Origin: Rouxiella silvae
GTDB taxonomy: Bacteria; Pseudomonadota; Gammaproteobacteria; Enterobacterales; Enterobacteriaceae
NCBI RefSeq assembly: GCF_002093625.1
Contig: NZ_MRWD01000011.1
Location: forward strand, 38,121-102,120
DNA length: 64,000 nt
Direction: 5' to 3'
Shown here: piece after piece, positions 46,158-56,529 of the stretch
How the letters are laid out: each line of letters opens with the position of its first letter
Numbering within the stretch: position 1 is the first letter of the stretch
Notes under the pieces: model-generated
The model's input: only the letters and a program-made list of their open reading frames with translations
Databases searched by the model: none
Told to the model about the DNA's origin: nothing
Position numbers and translations under genes: made by a program

Positions 46158-47080
46158 CAATATTGATAAGTGGCAGCGTTTTCACTCTGGGTGCGATAGG
46201 GTTTGGCGGGATAATTAATCTCAATGCTGCGGCGGCGAAAATCACTTGGGCTAACGCCGACTCTTTTGCGGAATACGCGGGAGAAATAGAGCTGATCGTC
46301 GTAACCCACTACGCGGCCAATGGTGGCTATCGACTCCTGAGTGGTTTGCAACAGCAGTTTGGCGCGGATCACTCTTTGGTCTTCTCGCCAGCGCAGAATG
46401 TTTATCCCCACTTGTTCGCGGAAAAGATGCGCAAGGCGTGAAGGTGAAAGGCAAACATGGCGCGCGACCTCATCAATGCGCAATTCACCGGCCAGATTGC
46501 CGGTAATAAACTGACAGGCTTCAATCACTCGTGGATCCATGATTTTTTGCGGACTTTGCGGATCTTCTTCCATTGCACGCAGCAGCAGCCTTTCGAGTAA
46601 GTTCATGCCCAGCTCTTCGCCAAATCGACGCCCAGACTTTTGAGTCTGTTCGATATTAGCAAACAGGCGGTCAAACTCAAGCAGCAACGTGTTGTTTGGC
46701 AAGGATAAGCGACCTACATCGCGCGTTTTTGTATGCCACTCAAGCCAGTCAGCCCAGTAGGCACGTGGGCGAAAATAGACCCAACGATGATACCAACAGT
46801 CACTGTGGGTGGAACGACCGTAGAGATGTCGTGCCTTGGGCGGAAACAGCAGCAGGTCGCCGGGATTGCAGTAAAAAGTGTCTTCGCCGTCAAACACCTT
46901 TCCCTGGCCCTTCACGGTTAGATTAAGAATAAAACCCTTCATACCACCGGGCCTGTCGATAGAAAAATCGAGCGGACCGTCGGCCTGAATAGGCGTCATT
47001 CCTGCAACCAGATAGGCGTTAAAGCTGTAACCGGGAAGTAACGGATTCGACTGCTGATCTTCAATCATACGGTGATACAT
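46157..47080 (-). CDS. araC: AraC, arabinose-responsive regulator
   Basis: This is a 307-aa regulator (303 aa if the second ATG is used) of the arabinose regulon. The N-terminal cupin domain binds arabinose and dimerises ([20 protein letters not shown], then [15 protein letters not shown], nearly identical to E. coli). The C-terminal part has the two helix-turn-helix motifs ([20 protein letters not shown] and the [19 protein letters not shown] signature). Here it lies downstream of araFGH on the same strand, unlike E. coli where it is divergent from araBAD. AraC would activate araBA and araFGH with arabinose. Confidence 0.96.
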   Translation of the reverse strand: MYHRMIEDQQSNPLLPGYSFNAYLVAGMTPIQADGPLDFSIDRPGGMKGFILNLTVKGQGKVFDGEDTFYCNPGDLLLFPPKARHLYGRSTHSDCWYHRWVYFRPRAYWADWLEWHTKTRDVGRLSLPNNTLLLEFDRLFANIEQTQKSGRRFGEELGMNLLERLLLRAMEEDPQSPQKIMDPRVIEACQFITGNLAGELRIDEVARHVCLSPSRLAHLFREQVGINILRWREDQRVIRAKLLLQTTQESIATIGRVVGYDDQLYFSRVFRKRVGVSPSDFRRRSIEINYPAKPYRTQSENAATYQY

Positions 47081-47222
47081 CGGGCCCCCTTAAATCATCA
47101 CGCTGGTCTAACCATTCTATCGGGCAATAGAATTACTGCCCGATTGCGTTAAAGAATTGTGAAGGAAATACACTTTTCTCGGCATTTAACCTTCGAAAGG
47201 CCCATTTAAAAACTGGAATCGT

Positions 47223-48230
47223 TTACACAGTCCGTTTGGCCTTCTGTTTATAGCGGTCGAAAATCACCGCAGCCAGCAGAATTAGACCGCGCACCACGTA
47301 CTGAGAAAACGGTGAAATATTCAGCAAGTTCATGGCATTTTCTACCGTACCCAAAATCAGCACGCCAGCGACCACGTAGGAAATTTTACCGATACCGCCT
47401 TTGAGTGAAACGCCGCCCAGCACGCAGGCCGAGATAACAATCAACTCATAACCCAGTGAAGTCATAGGCTGGCCGCTGGTCATGCGCGAAGCCAAAATAA
47501 TACCGGCCGCCGCTGACACCAGCCCTGAGAGGACAAAGATAATGATTTTAGTGCGCACGACCGGCACCCCGGCCAGACGCGCTGCCTCTTCGTTACCGCC
47601 AATCGCCAACGTGTTGCGGCCAAATGTGGTTTTGTTGAGCAGCAGGCCAAAGGCAATCAGGCAGCCCACGGTTATCCAGATAGGCGCAGGAAGCCCAAAC
47701 CAGTTGGCGTAGCCAAGCGCAAAGAAGCGTTCGTCTTCAATGCCCACCGCCTTACCGTCGGAGATGATATACGCCAGTCCGCGCACAATTTGCATGGTGG
47801 CCAGTGTGGTGATCAGGGCATTAATTTTCAGGCGTGCAATCACAAAACCGTTAACCAAACCAGAAAGCATACCCAGCAGCAAACCGGCGCCAACGCCAAT
47901 CCATAGGCTTTCGGTCATGTTTATCACCACCGCCGTGGTCACGCCCGCACAGGCAATCACCGAGGCAACCGACAGGTCGAAATCTCCAGACGCCAGGCAA
48001 AACAGCATGCCGCAGGCCACCATGCCGGACATTGATATCGCCAGTCCCAGCCCTTTCATGTTGATAAATGAACTAAAGTTAGGCACGAAGATGCTGCAGG
48101 CAATAAACAGCGCGGCAAACACCACCAGCATGCCGTAGCTGTCCCAGATGCGCATCAGGCTTCGGCCCCCGCGCGAAGCGGCGTTCGGCTGCTCGGATTT
48201 CGTCGTATTCGTTGTCATACTGGACATCAT
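47223..48230 (-). CDS. araH: AraH, arabinose ABC transporter permease
   Basis: This is a 335-aa inner-membrane permease with about nine hydrophobic segments, of the RbsC/AraH type. GMLFCLASGDFDLSVASVIA, LINALITTLATMQIVRGLAYI-like and SYVVAGVLILGTVENAMNLL regions are typical. ATG codons at 48230 and 48227 both fit the CAGGAG ribosome site (4- and 7-nt spacing). It is third in the leftward araFGH operon, 39 nt after araG. Confidence 0.95.
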   Translation of the reverse strand: MMSSMTTNTTKSEQPNAASRGGRSLMRIWDSYGMLVVFAALFIACSIFVPNFSSFINMKGLGLAISMSGMVACGMLFCLASGDFDLSVASVIACAGVTTAVVINMTESLWIGVGAGLLLGMLSGLVNGFVIARLKINALITTLATMQIVRGLAYIISDGKAVGIEDERFFALGYANWFGLPAPIWITVGCLIAFGLLLNKTTFGRNTLAIGGNEEAARLAGVPVVRTKIIIFVLSGLVSAAAGIILASRMTSGQPMTSLGYELIVISACVLGGVSLKGGIGKISYVVAGVLILGTVENAMNLLNISPFSQYVVRGLILLAAVIFDRYKQKAKRTV

Positions 48231-48269
48231 TTAACTCCTGCTTTTGCTTAAATCCGCACTGGCGCGCAC

Positions 48270-49859
48270 TCAGGCGGCATCCGGGGTGGTTTCTGGGTTC
48301 AATTCGGGGGTACGCAGCATCGCCAACCCCAGCGCTTTCTCTTCCGTTGCCTCTTCGTGCGTCAGTTCTCCGGAAATCGAGCCTTCACGCATCACAATAA
48401 TTCTGTCGGCCAGCCCCAGCACTTCCGGCAAGTCGCTCGAGGCAAACAGCACGGCGATCCCTTGCTTAGCCAAGGCATATATCACGTTATAAATCTCATG
48501 CTTGGCGCCCACGTCGATACCTCGCGTTGGCTCATCGAGCAGGATCACTTTCATCTCTTCCGACAGCCAGCGGCCAAGAATGGCCTTTTGCTGATTACCG
48601 CCTGACAGATTCATGATTAACTGCTCCGGCCCCGGCGTTTTGATGTTTAATCCTTTAATTTGTTTATCCGCATTAGTCTGCTCCCAGCGGTTGTTGATTA
48701 AACACCCGGCCTTCAGACTTTTACGACGCGCACTGATGTTGATATTGTCGCGCACCGAGTGCACCGCAATGATTCCATCTGCCTTGCGGTCTTCAGGGCA
48801 CAGCATGATCCCGTGGCGAATCGCGTCGATAGGCGAAGAAATTTTCAACGGCTTGCCATCGAGAAAAAGTTGTCCGCCGGTTATCTTGGTGCCGCCAAAC
48901 ACCCCTTTCATCAGTTCACTGCGCCCTGCGCCCACCAGCCCAAACAGGCCGACAATCTCGCCCTGACGCACTGTCAGGCTGATGGTGGATTTCACGCCTG
49001 GGGCCTTCACCTCATCAAGCTGTAAACGCACATCACCCAGCGGGCGTGGCTGATAGCCATAAACATCCCCTAGGTTGCGCCCCACCATTGCCTGCACAAG
49101 GCTGTCGTGATTGACCTTCTGCATATCGTTGAAGGTGCGCACATAGCGCCCATCTTTAAACACGGTGATGGCGTCGCTGAGGGCAAAAATCTCCTCCATG
49201 CGGTGTGAAACATAAATAATCACCCGCCCTTCGGCGCGCAGCTCGCGGATAACCCGAAACAGCTGCTCGATTTCGCGCGCCGACAGCGAACTGGTCGGTT
49301 CATCAAAAGCGATAACTTTGGCATTACGCGCCAGCGCTTTAGCAATTTCGACCATTTGCCACTGGCCGATAGAGAGATATTTCAGCGGCGTATCGGGGTC
49401 GATATCCAGCCCCAGATGCTCAAGCTGCAGCTTCGCCTCATAGCGCAGCAGTTTGCGATTTACCCAGCCACGACGGCTTGGCAACTGGCCGAGGTAGATG
49501 TTTTCCGCCACCGTCATTTCAGGCACCAGGTGCAGCTCCTGATAAATAATGGCAACCCCCGCGTCGAGCGCATCGGTGGTGTGATTAAAGGTCACCGGCT
49601 GACCTTTAAGCAGAATTTGTCCCTGACTTGGGCTGTAGTTCCCGCTGAGAATTTTAAGCAGCGTCGATTTTCCCGCTCCGTTTTCACCCATAAGTGCGTG
49701 AATTTGACCGGCATAGCAGTCAAAACTAATGCCATCTAGCGCCTTGACACCGGGGAAGGTTTTACCGATCCCCTGAAAAGTTAAATAGGGTTTACGGAGA
49801 TCAAACGCTTCCAGAGAAGGAGTCGGCAGCGACGACGATGTGGGAGAGATTGAAGACAT
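48270..49859 (-). CDS. araG: AraG, arabinose ABC transporter ATPase
   Basis: This is a 529-aa ATPase with two fused nucleotide-binding domains, of the RbsA/AraG type. The first domain carries GENGAGKST and the second [15 protein letters not shown] and [18 protein letters not shown]. The match to E. coli AraG is very close from [18 protein letters not shown] on, but the N-terminus is about 18 residues longer and Ser/Pro-rich. It powers arabinose import with AraF and AraH. Confidence 0.96.
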   Translation of the reverse strand: MSSISPTSSSLPTPSLEAFDLRKPYLTFQGIGKTFPGVKALDGISFDCYAGQIHALMGENGAGKSTLLKILSGNYSPSQGQILLKGQPVTFNHTTDALDAGVAIIYQELHLVPEMTVAENIYLGQLPSRRGWVNRKLLRYEAKLQLEHLGLDIDPDTPLKYLSIGQWQMVEIAKALARNAKVIAFDEPTSSLSAREIEQLFRVIRELRAEGRVIIYVSHRMEEIFALSDAITVFKDGRYVRTFNDMQKVNHDSLVQAMVGRNLGDVYGYQPRPLGDVRLQLDEVKAPGVKSTISLTVRQGEIVGLFGLVGAGRSELMKGVFGGTKITGGQLFLDGKPLKISSPIDAIRHGIMLCPEDRKADGIIAVHSVRDNINISARRKSLKAGCLINNRWEQTNADKQIKGLNIKTPGPEQLIMNLSGGNQQKAILGRWLSEEMKVILLDEPTRGIDVGAKHEIYNVIYALAKQGIAVLFASSDLPEVLGLADRIIVMREGSISGELTHEEATEEKALGLAMLRTPELNPETTPDAA

Positions 49860-49893
49860 AGCGGCAACCTTTTGAACATAAACTTGTTTAAAC

Positions 49894-49926
49894 GCGATGG
49901 GTCTTTATGCTGGAAAAACCCATCGC
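49894..49926 (-). other. Hairpin between araF and araG
   Basis: A 9-bp stem (49894-49902 with 49918-49926) with a 15-nt loop lies in the 101-nt gap after araF. Such intergenic hairpins often protect the upstream part of the transcript, allowing more binding protein than ATPase; that role here is inferred. Confidence 0.45.
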
Positions 49927-49960
49927 CAACTCTGTGGCTTAGCTAGGCAACTGAACGCCG

Positions 49961-50950
49961 TTATTTACCGCCTAGACCTTTTTTATCCAGCTCGACCTTA
50001 AAGTTGTCGCGGGTGATCAGCACCACGTCGGTGACTTCGGTAAACTTCGGTGGCTCTACGCCCTTGGTTACCCAGTCATTAAGCATCTGAATGCTTTTAT
50101 AGCCGTGCACGTCAGGGCTTGGCAGCAGTGATCCGTAGAAACCGGTCTGCTCTTTTTTCGACAGTTCGTTAACCGCGTCAACCCCGTTGATGCCAATGCC
50201 AATCACATTAGCCGCGTTGAAACCTTGTCCCTCGGTGGCACGCACGCCGCCAAGAACGGTGTTGTCATTCATGCCCAGAATTAGCCAGTTTTTAACCTTG
50301 GGATGCTGCACCAGCAGTGAGTTACCGGCGTCAAGCGCGCCAGGAATATCATTGGATTTAGTCGGCACCTTGTAGATTTGTGCCGCAGGGAAACCGGCGG
50401 CCTTCAGCGCATCCATTGACCCCGTCGTACGGCGACGTGCGGTGTCGAGCTCATCGGCTGTGATCGCCATTACGCCCGTATCGGCCACGTTCCAGCCACG
50501 TTTCTTCATCTCTTTATAAAGCTCCTGCCCCTGACGCTCGCCAATTTTGCTGGCGGCCATCATCACCAATGGCACGTCGTCCATGGGTTTACCTTTGGCA
50601 TTCACAAACTGGTCATCGACGGCAATCACCTTCAGACCATAGCTTTTGGCCTTAGCCATAATTGCCGGGCCAAGCCGCGGGTCGGGGGTGCAAATAACAA
50701 AACCTTTGGCACCGTTCGCAGCCAGACTGTCTATCGCATTCAGCGTTTTTTCACCGTCGGGAACGGCAATTTTAATCACCTGGAAGCCCAGGTCTTTTCC
50801 TGCTTTGTCTGCAAATCGCCATTCAGTCTGGAACCACGGCTCTTCCGGTTGCTTGACTAAAAAGCCCAGTTTCTCAGTGTCCGCCATAGCTGAATGTGAC
50901 ATAAAAGCAGCCAGTCCAATTGCCGCCAGCGCCTTAGTGAATTTATGCAT
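49961..50950 (-). CDS. araF: AraF, L-arabinose-binding periplasmic protein
   Basis: This 329-aa exported binding protein has the same length as E. coli AraF. The signal peptide ends at SAMA-DTEKLGF. The mature protein starts LGFLVKQPEEPWFQTEWRFA, the classic arabinose-binding N-terminus, and NAIDSLAANGAKGFVICTPD and GMNDNTVLGGVRA are also conserved. It is the first gene of the leftward araFGH-araC cluster and divergent from araBA. Confidence 0.97.
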   Translation of the reverse strand: MHKFTKALAAIGLAAFMSHSAMADTEKLGFLVKQPEEPWFQTEWRFADKAGKDLGFQVIKIAVPDGEKTLNAIDSLAANGAKGFVICTPDPRLGPAIMAKAKSYGLKVIAVDDQFVNAKGKPMDDVPLVMMAASKIGERQGQELYKEMKKRGWNVADTGVMAITADELDTARRRTTGSMDALKAAGFPAAQIYKVPTKSNDIPGALDAGNSLLVQHPKVKNWLILGMNDNTVLGGVRATEGQGFNAANVIGIGINGVDAVNELSKKEQTGFYGSLLPSPDVHGYKSIQMLNDWVTKGVEPPKFTEVTDVVLITRDNFKVELDKKGLGGK

Positions 50951-51366
50951 GATGCTCTCCGACTTTTTATAGTTGTTACCGGCACAAGTAGGTGCTGGCG
51001 TGAAAACGTTATCAGTAGGGTGTTTCTTAAAAAACCACCTAACAAACCTTGCTATACGGGTATCGGTGATTGAGTAAAATTAAGTCGAGGTAAGTTTTAA
51101 CTGGAATGATTTCTTAATATGTAGAGCGCTATCACAATTAAAAATTACAGCCATTCTGTGCATATATTCAGCGATTTTAACCAAATCGTAACTTTATGAC
51201 CGCCCTCACATAACCGGTTTAGGGAGCAGAAAAGTACATACTTCCAGCTAATGTCTCCTCACTGCCTTCCCGCCGCTGCTCCTATGGTTATCCACAGCAA
51301 AAGCCAGACGGGTTTGAACTGGCTAAAACCAGAGACGTTAAGCAACTAACTTTTGAGGGGACAACC
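50951..51366. promoter_or_regulatory. Divergent araF-araB control region
   Basis: This 416-nt gap has no plausible gene and must hold the AraC and CRP sites for both arabinose operons. I could not place AraC half-sites with confidence. A half CRP-like TATCACA lies near 51130, and an inverted repeat agccag/ctggct (51302-51307, 51319-51324) is in the araB leader. TGAGGGG before the araB ATG is the ribosome site. Confidence 0.6.
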
Positions 51367-53046
51367 ATGGCGCAGGGTGCAATTGCTCTTGGTCTGGATT
51401 TTGGCAGCGATTCGGTGCGCGTACTGGCGGTGGATTGCCACAGTGGCAAAGAGATAGACACCGACGTGGTTTACTACCCGCGCTGGCAGGAAGGATTGTA
51501 TTGCCACGCCGGAAAAAACCAGTTTCGTCACCATCCGTTGGACTATATAGAGGCGATGGAAAGTGCGATTAAGAATCTGCTTCAGCGCCTGGGGCCAGAC
51601 GCCAGCGCGCGCATCATCGGCATCGGCGTTGACTCCACCGGATCAACGCCTGCGCCGATTGACGAACGCGGGCAGGTGCTCGCACTGAGGCCGGAATTCG
51701 CCGATAACCCCAACGCCATGTTTGTACTGTGGAAAGATCACACCGCGATCAACGAGGCCGAAGAGATAAATCGCCTGTGTCGCGGCGGCGAATTCCCCGA
51801 CTACACCCGTTACATCGGTGGCGTGTATTCGTCGGAGTGGTTCTGGGCCAAAATCTTGCACGTTTCACGCGAGGACAGTGCGGTACGTGAAGCGGCTGCC
51901 TCGTGGGTGGAACTGTGCGATTGGGTTCCCGCCCTGCTCTCCAATACCACTGCACCGGCGAGCATTGTGCGTGGCCGCTGTAGCACGGGGCATAAAATGC
52001 TCTGGCATCCTTCATGGGGCGGCTTCCCGCCGCGTGATTTTTTCGCCGCGCTTGATGATTGTCTGGTCGAGAATCTGCCTTATCCGCTGTTCAGCGACAC
52101 GCAAACCGCCGAAAAACCGGTTGGCAAACTCAGTGCCGAGTGGGCACAGCGCCTGGGACTCTCCACCTCAGTGGTCATTTCCGGCGGTGCCTTTGACTGC
52201 CACATGGGCGCGGTCGGTGCCGGTGCCCAGCCCTATACGCTGGTTAAAGTGATCGGTACCTCAACCTGCGACATTTTAATTGCCGACCAACAGCGGGTCG
52301 GCGATCGGGCCATTGCTGGGATCTGCGGTCAGGTTGACGGCAGCGTGGTACCGGGGATGGTTGGCATGGAGGCGGGACAGTCGGCGTTTGGCGATATGTA
52401 TGCTTGGTTCAGCCAGATACTTAGTTGGCCGCTGGTGCAATTAGCCAGCCGTCATCCCGAGTTGAAACCACACATCAGCGAGATGAAAAAGACCCTGCTT
52501 TCCGACCTTACCGCCGCGTGGGCCGCTAACCCAACGCTCGATAATTTGCCGCTGGTGCTTGACTGGTTCAACGGCCGCCGTACGCCTTTTGCCAATCAGC
52601 GTCTGAAGGGGGTGATCACTGACATCAACCTCGGGACTCAAGCCCCCGAGCTGTTTGGCGGTTTTATTGCTGCCACCGCCTTTGGGGCGCGCGCCATTAT
52701 GGAGTGCTTCGAGCAACAAGATATCCCGGTAGAAAACGTGCTGACGCTGGGCGGCATCGCCCGTAAGTCACCGGTTATCATGCAGGTTTGTGCCGACGTG
52801 ATGAACCGTCCACTGCAAATTGTGGCCTCCGACCAGTGCTGCGCCTTGGGTGCCGCCATATTTGCCGCCACTGCCGCCGGTGAGTTTGCCTCTATTCCTC
52901 TGGCCCAGCAGTCAATGGCCTGCGCAATAGAAAAAACGCTACTGCCGGACCCGCAGCGCGCCGCGCAATTTCAAAAGCTTTATGAGCGCTATCAACGGTG
53001 GTGTCAGAGCTCTGAACCGCTTTTTAACGCCGCGACGCCGTCTTGA
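51367..53046 (+). CDS. araB: AraB, L-ribulokinase
   Basis: This is a 559-aa FGGY-family kinase (E. coli AraB is 566 aa) phosphorylating L-ribulose to L-ribulose-5-phosphate. The N-terminal phosphate loop [19 protein letters not shown] and the [13 protein letters not shown] block are diagnostic of ribulokinase. [20 protein letters not shown] is the C-terminal ATP-binding region. TGAGGGG precedes the ATG. It leads the araBA operon; araA follows after 60 nt. Confidence 0.97.
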   Translation: MAQGAIALGLDFGSDSVRVLAVDCHSGKEIDTDVVYYPRWQEGLYCHAGKNQFRHHPLDYIEAMESAIKNLLQRLGPDASARIIGIGVDSTGSTPAPIDERGQVLALRPEFADNPNAMFVLWKDHTAINEAEEINRLCRGGEFPDYTRYIGGVYSSEWFWAKILHVSREDSAVREAAASWVELCDWVPALLSNTTAPASIVRGRCSTGHKMLWHPSWGGFPPRDFFAALDDCLVENLPYPLFSDTQTAEKPVGKLSAEWAQRLGLSTSVVISGGAFDCHMGAVGAGAQPYTLVKVIGTSTCDILIADQQRVGDRAIAGICGQVDGSVVPGMVGMEAGQSAFGDMYAWFSQILSWPLVQLASRHPELKPHISEMKKTLLSDLTAAWAANPTLDNLPLVLDWFNGRRTPFANQRLKGVITDINLGTQAPELFGGFIAATAFGARAIMECFEQQDIPVENVLTLGGIARKSPVIMQVCADVMNRPLQIVASDQCCALGAAIFAATAAGEFASIPLAQQSMACAIEKTLLPDPQRAAQFQKLYERYQRWCQSSEPLFNAATPS

Positions 53047-53106
53047 ATTACCCGCTGGCGACCGGCCAGCGGCATCACCTTACCGTTAATCGTGCAGGAG
53101 CAAAAA

Positions 53107-54612
53107 ATGGACGCATTTAAACAACTCGAAGTCTGGTTCGTGATCGGCAGTCAAAATTTGTATGGCGCAGAAACGCTGCGTCAGGTGAAAGACAATGCCG
53201 AAAAGGTGGTTAACGGACTTAACGCCTCGGCCAGCCTGCCGATTAAGCTGGTGTTAAAACCACTGGCCACCACGCCGGACGAAATCACCACCGTCTGCCG
53301 TGAAGCTAATTACAGCAATAACTGTATCGGGCTGATAACCTGGCTGCACACCTTTTCTCCGGCCAAAATGTGGATTGCTGGACTGAGCATTTTGCACAAA
53401 CCTTTAATGCAGTTTCATACCCAGTTCAATGCCGAGATCCCTTGGGACTCAATGGATATGGACTTTATGAATCTCAATCAAACGGCCCACGGCGGCCGCG
53501 AGTTTGGCTTTATCGGTGCGCGCATGCGCCAGCAACATTCAGTGATTACCGGCCATTGGGAAGATAAAGAGAGCCATCGCCGCATTGCGCAGTGGATGCG
53601 TGTTGCGGCGGCGAAAAATGAGAGTCAGCAGCTCAAACTGGCGCGATTTGGCGACAACATGCGTGAAGTGGCGGTCACCGAGGGAGATAAAGTTGCCGCG
53701 CAGATTACATTCGGATACACCGTCAGCGCCTACGGCGTGGGTGATTTGGTGAGTGTCATCGAAGAAGTAAGCCGTGGTGACGTCGATACATTAATTGAGG
53801 AATATGAGTCTAGCTACCAACTCACCGATGCAGTGAAACTCCACGGCGAGAAGCGTGAGAACCTGATTGACGCCGCGCGTATCGAACTGGGCATGACCCG
53901 CTTCCTTGAGCAGGGTAACTTCAAAGCTTTCACAACTAACTTCGAAAACCTGTATGGCATGAAGCAGTTGCCGGGGCTGGCCGTGCAGCGTCTGATGCAA
54001 AAAGGTTACGGCTTCGGCGGCGAAGGTGACTGGAAAACGGCGGCGCTGCTGCGCATTATGAAAGTCATGGCCAGCGGCCTGAACGGCGGGACCTCGTTTA
54101 TGGAGGACTACACCTATAACTTCCAGACGGGCAATGATTTGGTGGTCGGCTCACACATGCTCGAAGTTTGCCCGAGTATTGCTACCGGCGAAAAACCCAT
54201 TCTTGACGCGCAGTATCTTGGCATAGGCGGCAAGGCTGATCCCGCAAGGCTTATTTTCTCGACCCCCGCGGGTCCGGCAGTGAATGCCAGCGTTATCGAC
54301 ATGGGTGACCGTTTCCGTCTGCTGGTGAATTTGGTCGATACCATTGAGCAGCCAAAACCGCTGCCAAAACTGCCGGTGGCGCGTGCCATTTGGAAAGCCC
54401 AGCCCTCGCTGGCTACGGCAGCAGAGGCGTGGATCCTTGGCGGCGGCGCGCACCATACTGTGTTCTCGCAGGCGCTGGACATCGACTACCTGCGCCTCTA
54501 CGCCGAACTGCACAACATAGAACTGCTGGTTATCGACAATCAAACCACGCTGCCTGATTTCAAAAATGAACTGCGTTGGAACGACGTGTATTACAAGCTT
54601 TATAGTCATTAA
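53107..54612 (+). CDS. araA: AraA, L-arabinose isomerase
   Basis: This 501-aa manganese-dependent isomerase converts L-arabinose to L-ribulose (E. coli 500 aa). [33 protein letters not shown] and [17 protein letters not shown] are near-identical to E. coli. GCAGGAG precedes the ATG at 53107; an upstream ATG at 53092 adds five residues and is less likely. No araD gene follows, so the L-ribulose-5-phosphate epimerase must be encoded elsewhere. Confidence 0.97.
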   Translation: MDAFKQLEVWFVIGSQNLYGAETLRQVKDNAEKVVNGLNASASLPIKLVLKPLATTPDEITTVCREANYSNNCIGLITWLHTFSPAKMWIAGLSILHKPLMQFHTQFNAEIPWDSMDMDFMNLNQTAHGGREFGFIGARMRQQHSVITGHWEDKESHRRIAQWMRVAAAKNESQQLKLARFGDNMREVAVTEGDKVAAQITFGYTVSAYGVGDLVSVIEEVSRGDVDTLIEEYESSYQLTDAVKLHGEKRENLIDAARIELGMTRFLEQGNFKAFTTNFENLYGMKQLPGLAVQRLMQKGYGFGGEGDWKTAALLRIMKVMASGLNGGTSFMEDYTYNFQTGNDLVVGSHMLEVCPSIATGEKPILDAQYLGIGGKADPARLIFSTPAGPAVNASVIDMGDRFRLLVNLVDTIEQPKPLPKLPVARAIWKAQPSLATAAEAWILGGGAHHTVFSQALDIDYLRLYAELHNIELLVIDNQTTLPDFKNELRWNDVYYKLYSH

Positions 54613-54626
54613 TTATTGGTTTTGGC

Positions 54627-54658
54627 GCTTTCCCCCGCTGACTTAAGCGGGGGAAAGC
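54627..54658 (+). terminator. Hairpin after araA
   Basis: A perfect 13-bp stem (54627-54639 with 54646-54658) with a 6-nt loop lies 14 nt after araA, with no T-run. It is probably the end of the araBA message. Confidence 0.55.
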
Positions 54659-54729
54659 AGGCATGAGGGAACACATGACTGATTAGCGTACACGCCGTCT
54701 TCAACCACTCTTTTCGTTGAATAATTCAT
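54643..54729 (-). CDS. Possible 28-aa peptide with a perfect Shine-Dalgarno site
   Basis: On the minus strand in the araA-ydgK gap, AGGAGG lies exactly 7 nt before an ATG that opens 28 codons (MNYSTKRVVEDGVYANQSCV and eight more) ending in the araA hairpin. An open stretch of 52 codons without a normal start ends just upstream (54741-54899; ...WIRRYRDHVIAVQQRKKYHF...), and its stop overlaps the AGGAGG. The pair could be a decayed two-gene unit or small functional genes. No family is recognised. Confidence 0.3.
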   Translation of the reverse strand: MNYSTKRVVEDGVYANQSCVPSCLLSPA

Positions 54730-54740
54730 ATTCAACCCTC

Positions 54741-54899
54741 CTATTTTTCAGGCAAAAAGTGATATTTTTTACGCTGTTGCACAGCAATCACATGATCACG
54801 ATAGCGACGAATCCATTCCCGCGTTAAGCTATTGCGCCTTGAATGTCTAAATCCGCCGTCAACCGCACTGCCGATGCAGGCTGCGCTTGGTGAGTCGGT
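54741..54899 (-). pseudogene. Possible degraded reading frame upstream of the 28-aa ORF
   Basis: An open frame of 52 codons between two stops on the minus strand lacks any ATG, GTG or TTG in its first two thirds. Its C-terminal part (SLTREWIRRYRDHVIAVQQ) looks protein-like and ends one base before the next ribosome site. It may be the end of a gene whose beginning was lost when the araA-ydgK region was rearranged. The evidence is weak. Confidence 0.2.
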
Positions 54900-54927
54900 C
54901 TAAAATATCAATGAAATAGGGTTATTT

Positions 54928-55368
54928 ATGTCTCAAAATTCTGGCTATCAGCGTATTGGCGGCTGGCTATTGGCCCCAATGGCGTACCTGATCGTCAATT
55001 TGATGAGTGTCGTGTTAATGCTGCTGCTTTATTCAATGGCCATATTTAAGCCGGAATCGCGCGAGTATTTAATCACCAACTCTCAGGCATTTACCATGCA
55101 GTGGTATTTTTCCGTGGTCACCACGCTGGTCATGGGCGTATTTACGCTCACCGCGCTGTGGCAATTTTGCCGGCGTGTAAAGTCATTGCCGAAAACCTAT
55201 ATAATCTGGCTGCTGTTTACCGTTCTACTGGCCGTGAAAGCCTTTGCTTTTTCGCCGATTAATGACGACCTTGCCGTGCGCAATTTATTGCTGCCTCTGT
55301 TGGCAGCTGCACTGCTGGTGCCCTATTTCAAGCGCTCCCGTCGGGTTAAAGAAACTTTTACACAATAG
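54928..55368 (+). CDS. ydgK: YdgK, DUF2569 membrane protein
   Basis: This 146-aa inner-membrane protein has four hydrophobic segments. The N-terminus YQRIGGWLLAPMAYLIVNLM is the DUF2569 hallmark (IGGWL), and it matches E. coli YdgK, which likewise precedes rsxA. It lies 12 nt before rsxA and is probably co-transcribed with the rsx operon. The function is unknown. Confidence 0.92.
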   Translation: MSQNSGYQRIGGWLLAPMAYLIVNLMSVVLMLLLYSMAIFKPESREYLITNSQAFTMQWYFSVVTTLVMGVFTLTALWQFCRRVKSLPKTYIIWLLFTVLLAVKAFAFSPINDDLAVRNLLLPLLAAALLVPYFKRSRRVKETFTQ

Positions 55369-55380
55369 TTAGGCACTATC

Positions 55381-55962
55381 ATGACATCATACCTTTTACT
55401 GTTTATCGGCACTGTGCTGGTAAACAACTTTGTTCTGGTTAAGTTTCTTGGCCTGTGCCCGTTTATGGGTGTGTCCAAAAAACTCGAATCGGCCATCGGC
55501 ATGGGGCTCGCCACGACCTTCGTTATTACGCTGTCCAATATTTGCTCGTGGATTGTCAACACCTTTATTCTGATGCCGTTAGGGCTGGTGTATTTGCGGA
55601 CCATGGCGTTCATTTTGGTGATTGCCGTTGTCGTTCAGTTCACCGAAATGGTCGTGCGTAAAACCAGTCCGTCGCTTTATCGTCTTTTAGGCATTTTTTT
55701 ACCGCTTATCACCACTAACTGCGCAGTATTGGGCGTTGCGTTACTCAATATAAATCAACAGCTGAATTTCATGCAGTCCGCTCTCTACGGCTTTGCGGCC
55801 TCGATTGGCTTCTCGCTGGTCATGGTGCTGTTTGCCGCCATTCGTGAGCGCCTGGTCGTTGCTGACGTTCCTGCACCGTTTCGCGGTTCATCTATAGCCT
55901 TAGTCACCGCGGGTCTGATGTCTCTGGCCTTTATGGGCTTTACCGGGCTGGTGAAATTCTAA
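55381..55962 (+). CDS. rsxA: RsxA, electron-transport complex subunit
   Basis: This is a 193-aa inner-membrane subunit (E. coli 193 aa) of the Rsx/Rnf complex that reduces SoxR. It has six hydrophobic segments. [20 protein letters not shown] and [13 protein letters not shown] carry the conserved Cys-containing motifs shared by RsxA and RsxE, which in Rnf complexes hold an intramembrane 2Fe-2S site. The stop codon overlaps the rsxB start by 1 nt. Confidence 0.97.
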   Translation: MTSYLLLFIGTVLVNNFVLVKFLGLCPFMGVSKKLESAIGMGLATTFVITLSNICSWIVNTFILMPLGLVYLRTMAFILVIAVVVQFTEMVVRKTSPSLYRLLGIFLPLITTNCAVLGVALLNINQQLNFMQSALYGFAASIGFSLVMVLFAAIRERLVVADVPAPFRGSSIALVTAGLMSLAFMGFTGLVKF

Positions 55963-56528
55963 TGTTTGAGTTGTGGGTTGCTATTGGTTCACTCAGCGCG
56001 ATGGCGTTGGTGTTTGGTTTGCTGCTGGGTTATGCCTCTCGCCGTTTTGCGGTTGAGGGAAATCCGGTGGTTGATCAGATAGACGATATTTTGCCGCAGA
56101 GCCAGTGCGCTCAGTGCGGTTACCCGGGCTGCAAGCCTTACGCTGAGGCGGTAGCCAACGGCGACAAAATTAATAAATGCGTGCCCGGCGGCGAGCCGGT
56201 GATGCTGAAACTCGCGACGTTACTTAATGTCGATCCGCAGCCATTGGACGGCGACGCCGTTGAGGCCGTGCCGGTTCGCAGAATTGCTTATATCGATGAA
56301 AGCAACTGCATCGGCTGCACAAAGTGCATTCAGGCTTGCCCAGTAGACGCCATTGTTGGCGCGACGCGTGCAGTTCACACCGTCGTCACTGACCTGTGTA
56401 CCGGTTGTGACCTCTGCGTTGCGCCCTGCCCAACCGACTGCATTGAAATGCTGCCGATTAAAACCACCACCGCGAACTGGAAATGGGACATGAATACCAT
56501 TCCAGTGCAAATTATTCATGCGGAGTAA
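55962..56528 (+). CDS. rsxB: RsxB, iron-sulfur electron-transport subunit
   Basis: This 188-aa ferredoxin-like subunit has an N-terminal membrane anchor. [10 protein letters not shown] motif with a later Cys forms one cluster. Two classical 4Fe-4S motifs follow, [12 protein letters not shown] and [12 protein letters not shown]. It passes electrons within the Rsx complex that keeps SoxR reduced. The stop codon is 1 nt before the rsxC start. Confidence 0.97.
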   Translation: MFELWVAIGSLSAMALVFGLLLGYASRRFAVEGNPVVDQIDDILPQSQCAQCGYPGCKPYAEAVANGDKINKCVPGGEPVMLKLATLLNVDPQPLDGDAVEAVPVRRIAYIDESNCIGCTKCIQACPVDAIVGATRAVHTVVTDLCTGCDLCVAPCPTDCIEMLPIKTTTANWKWDMNTIPVQIIHAE

Positions 56529-56529
56529 C

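Noticed and set aside
50951..51366. AraC half-sites (TAGC-N7-TCCATA type) between araF and araB
   Set aside because: Several partial matches exist, but none fits well enough on either strand to assign.
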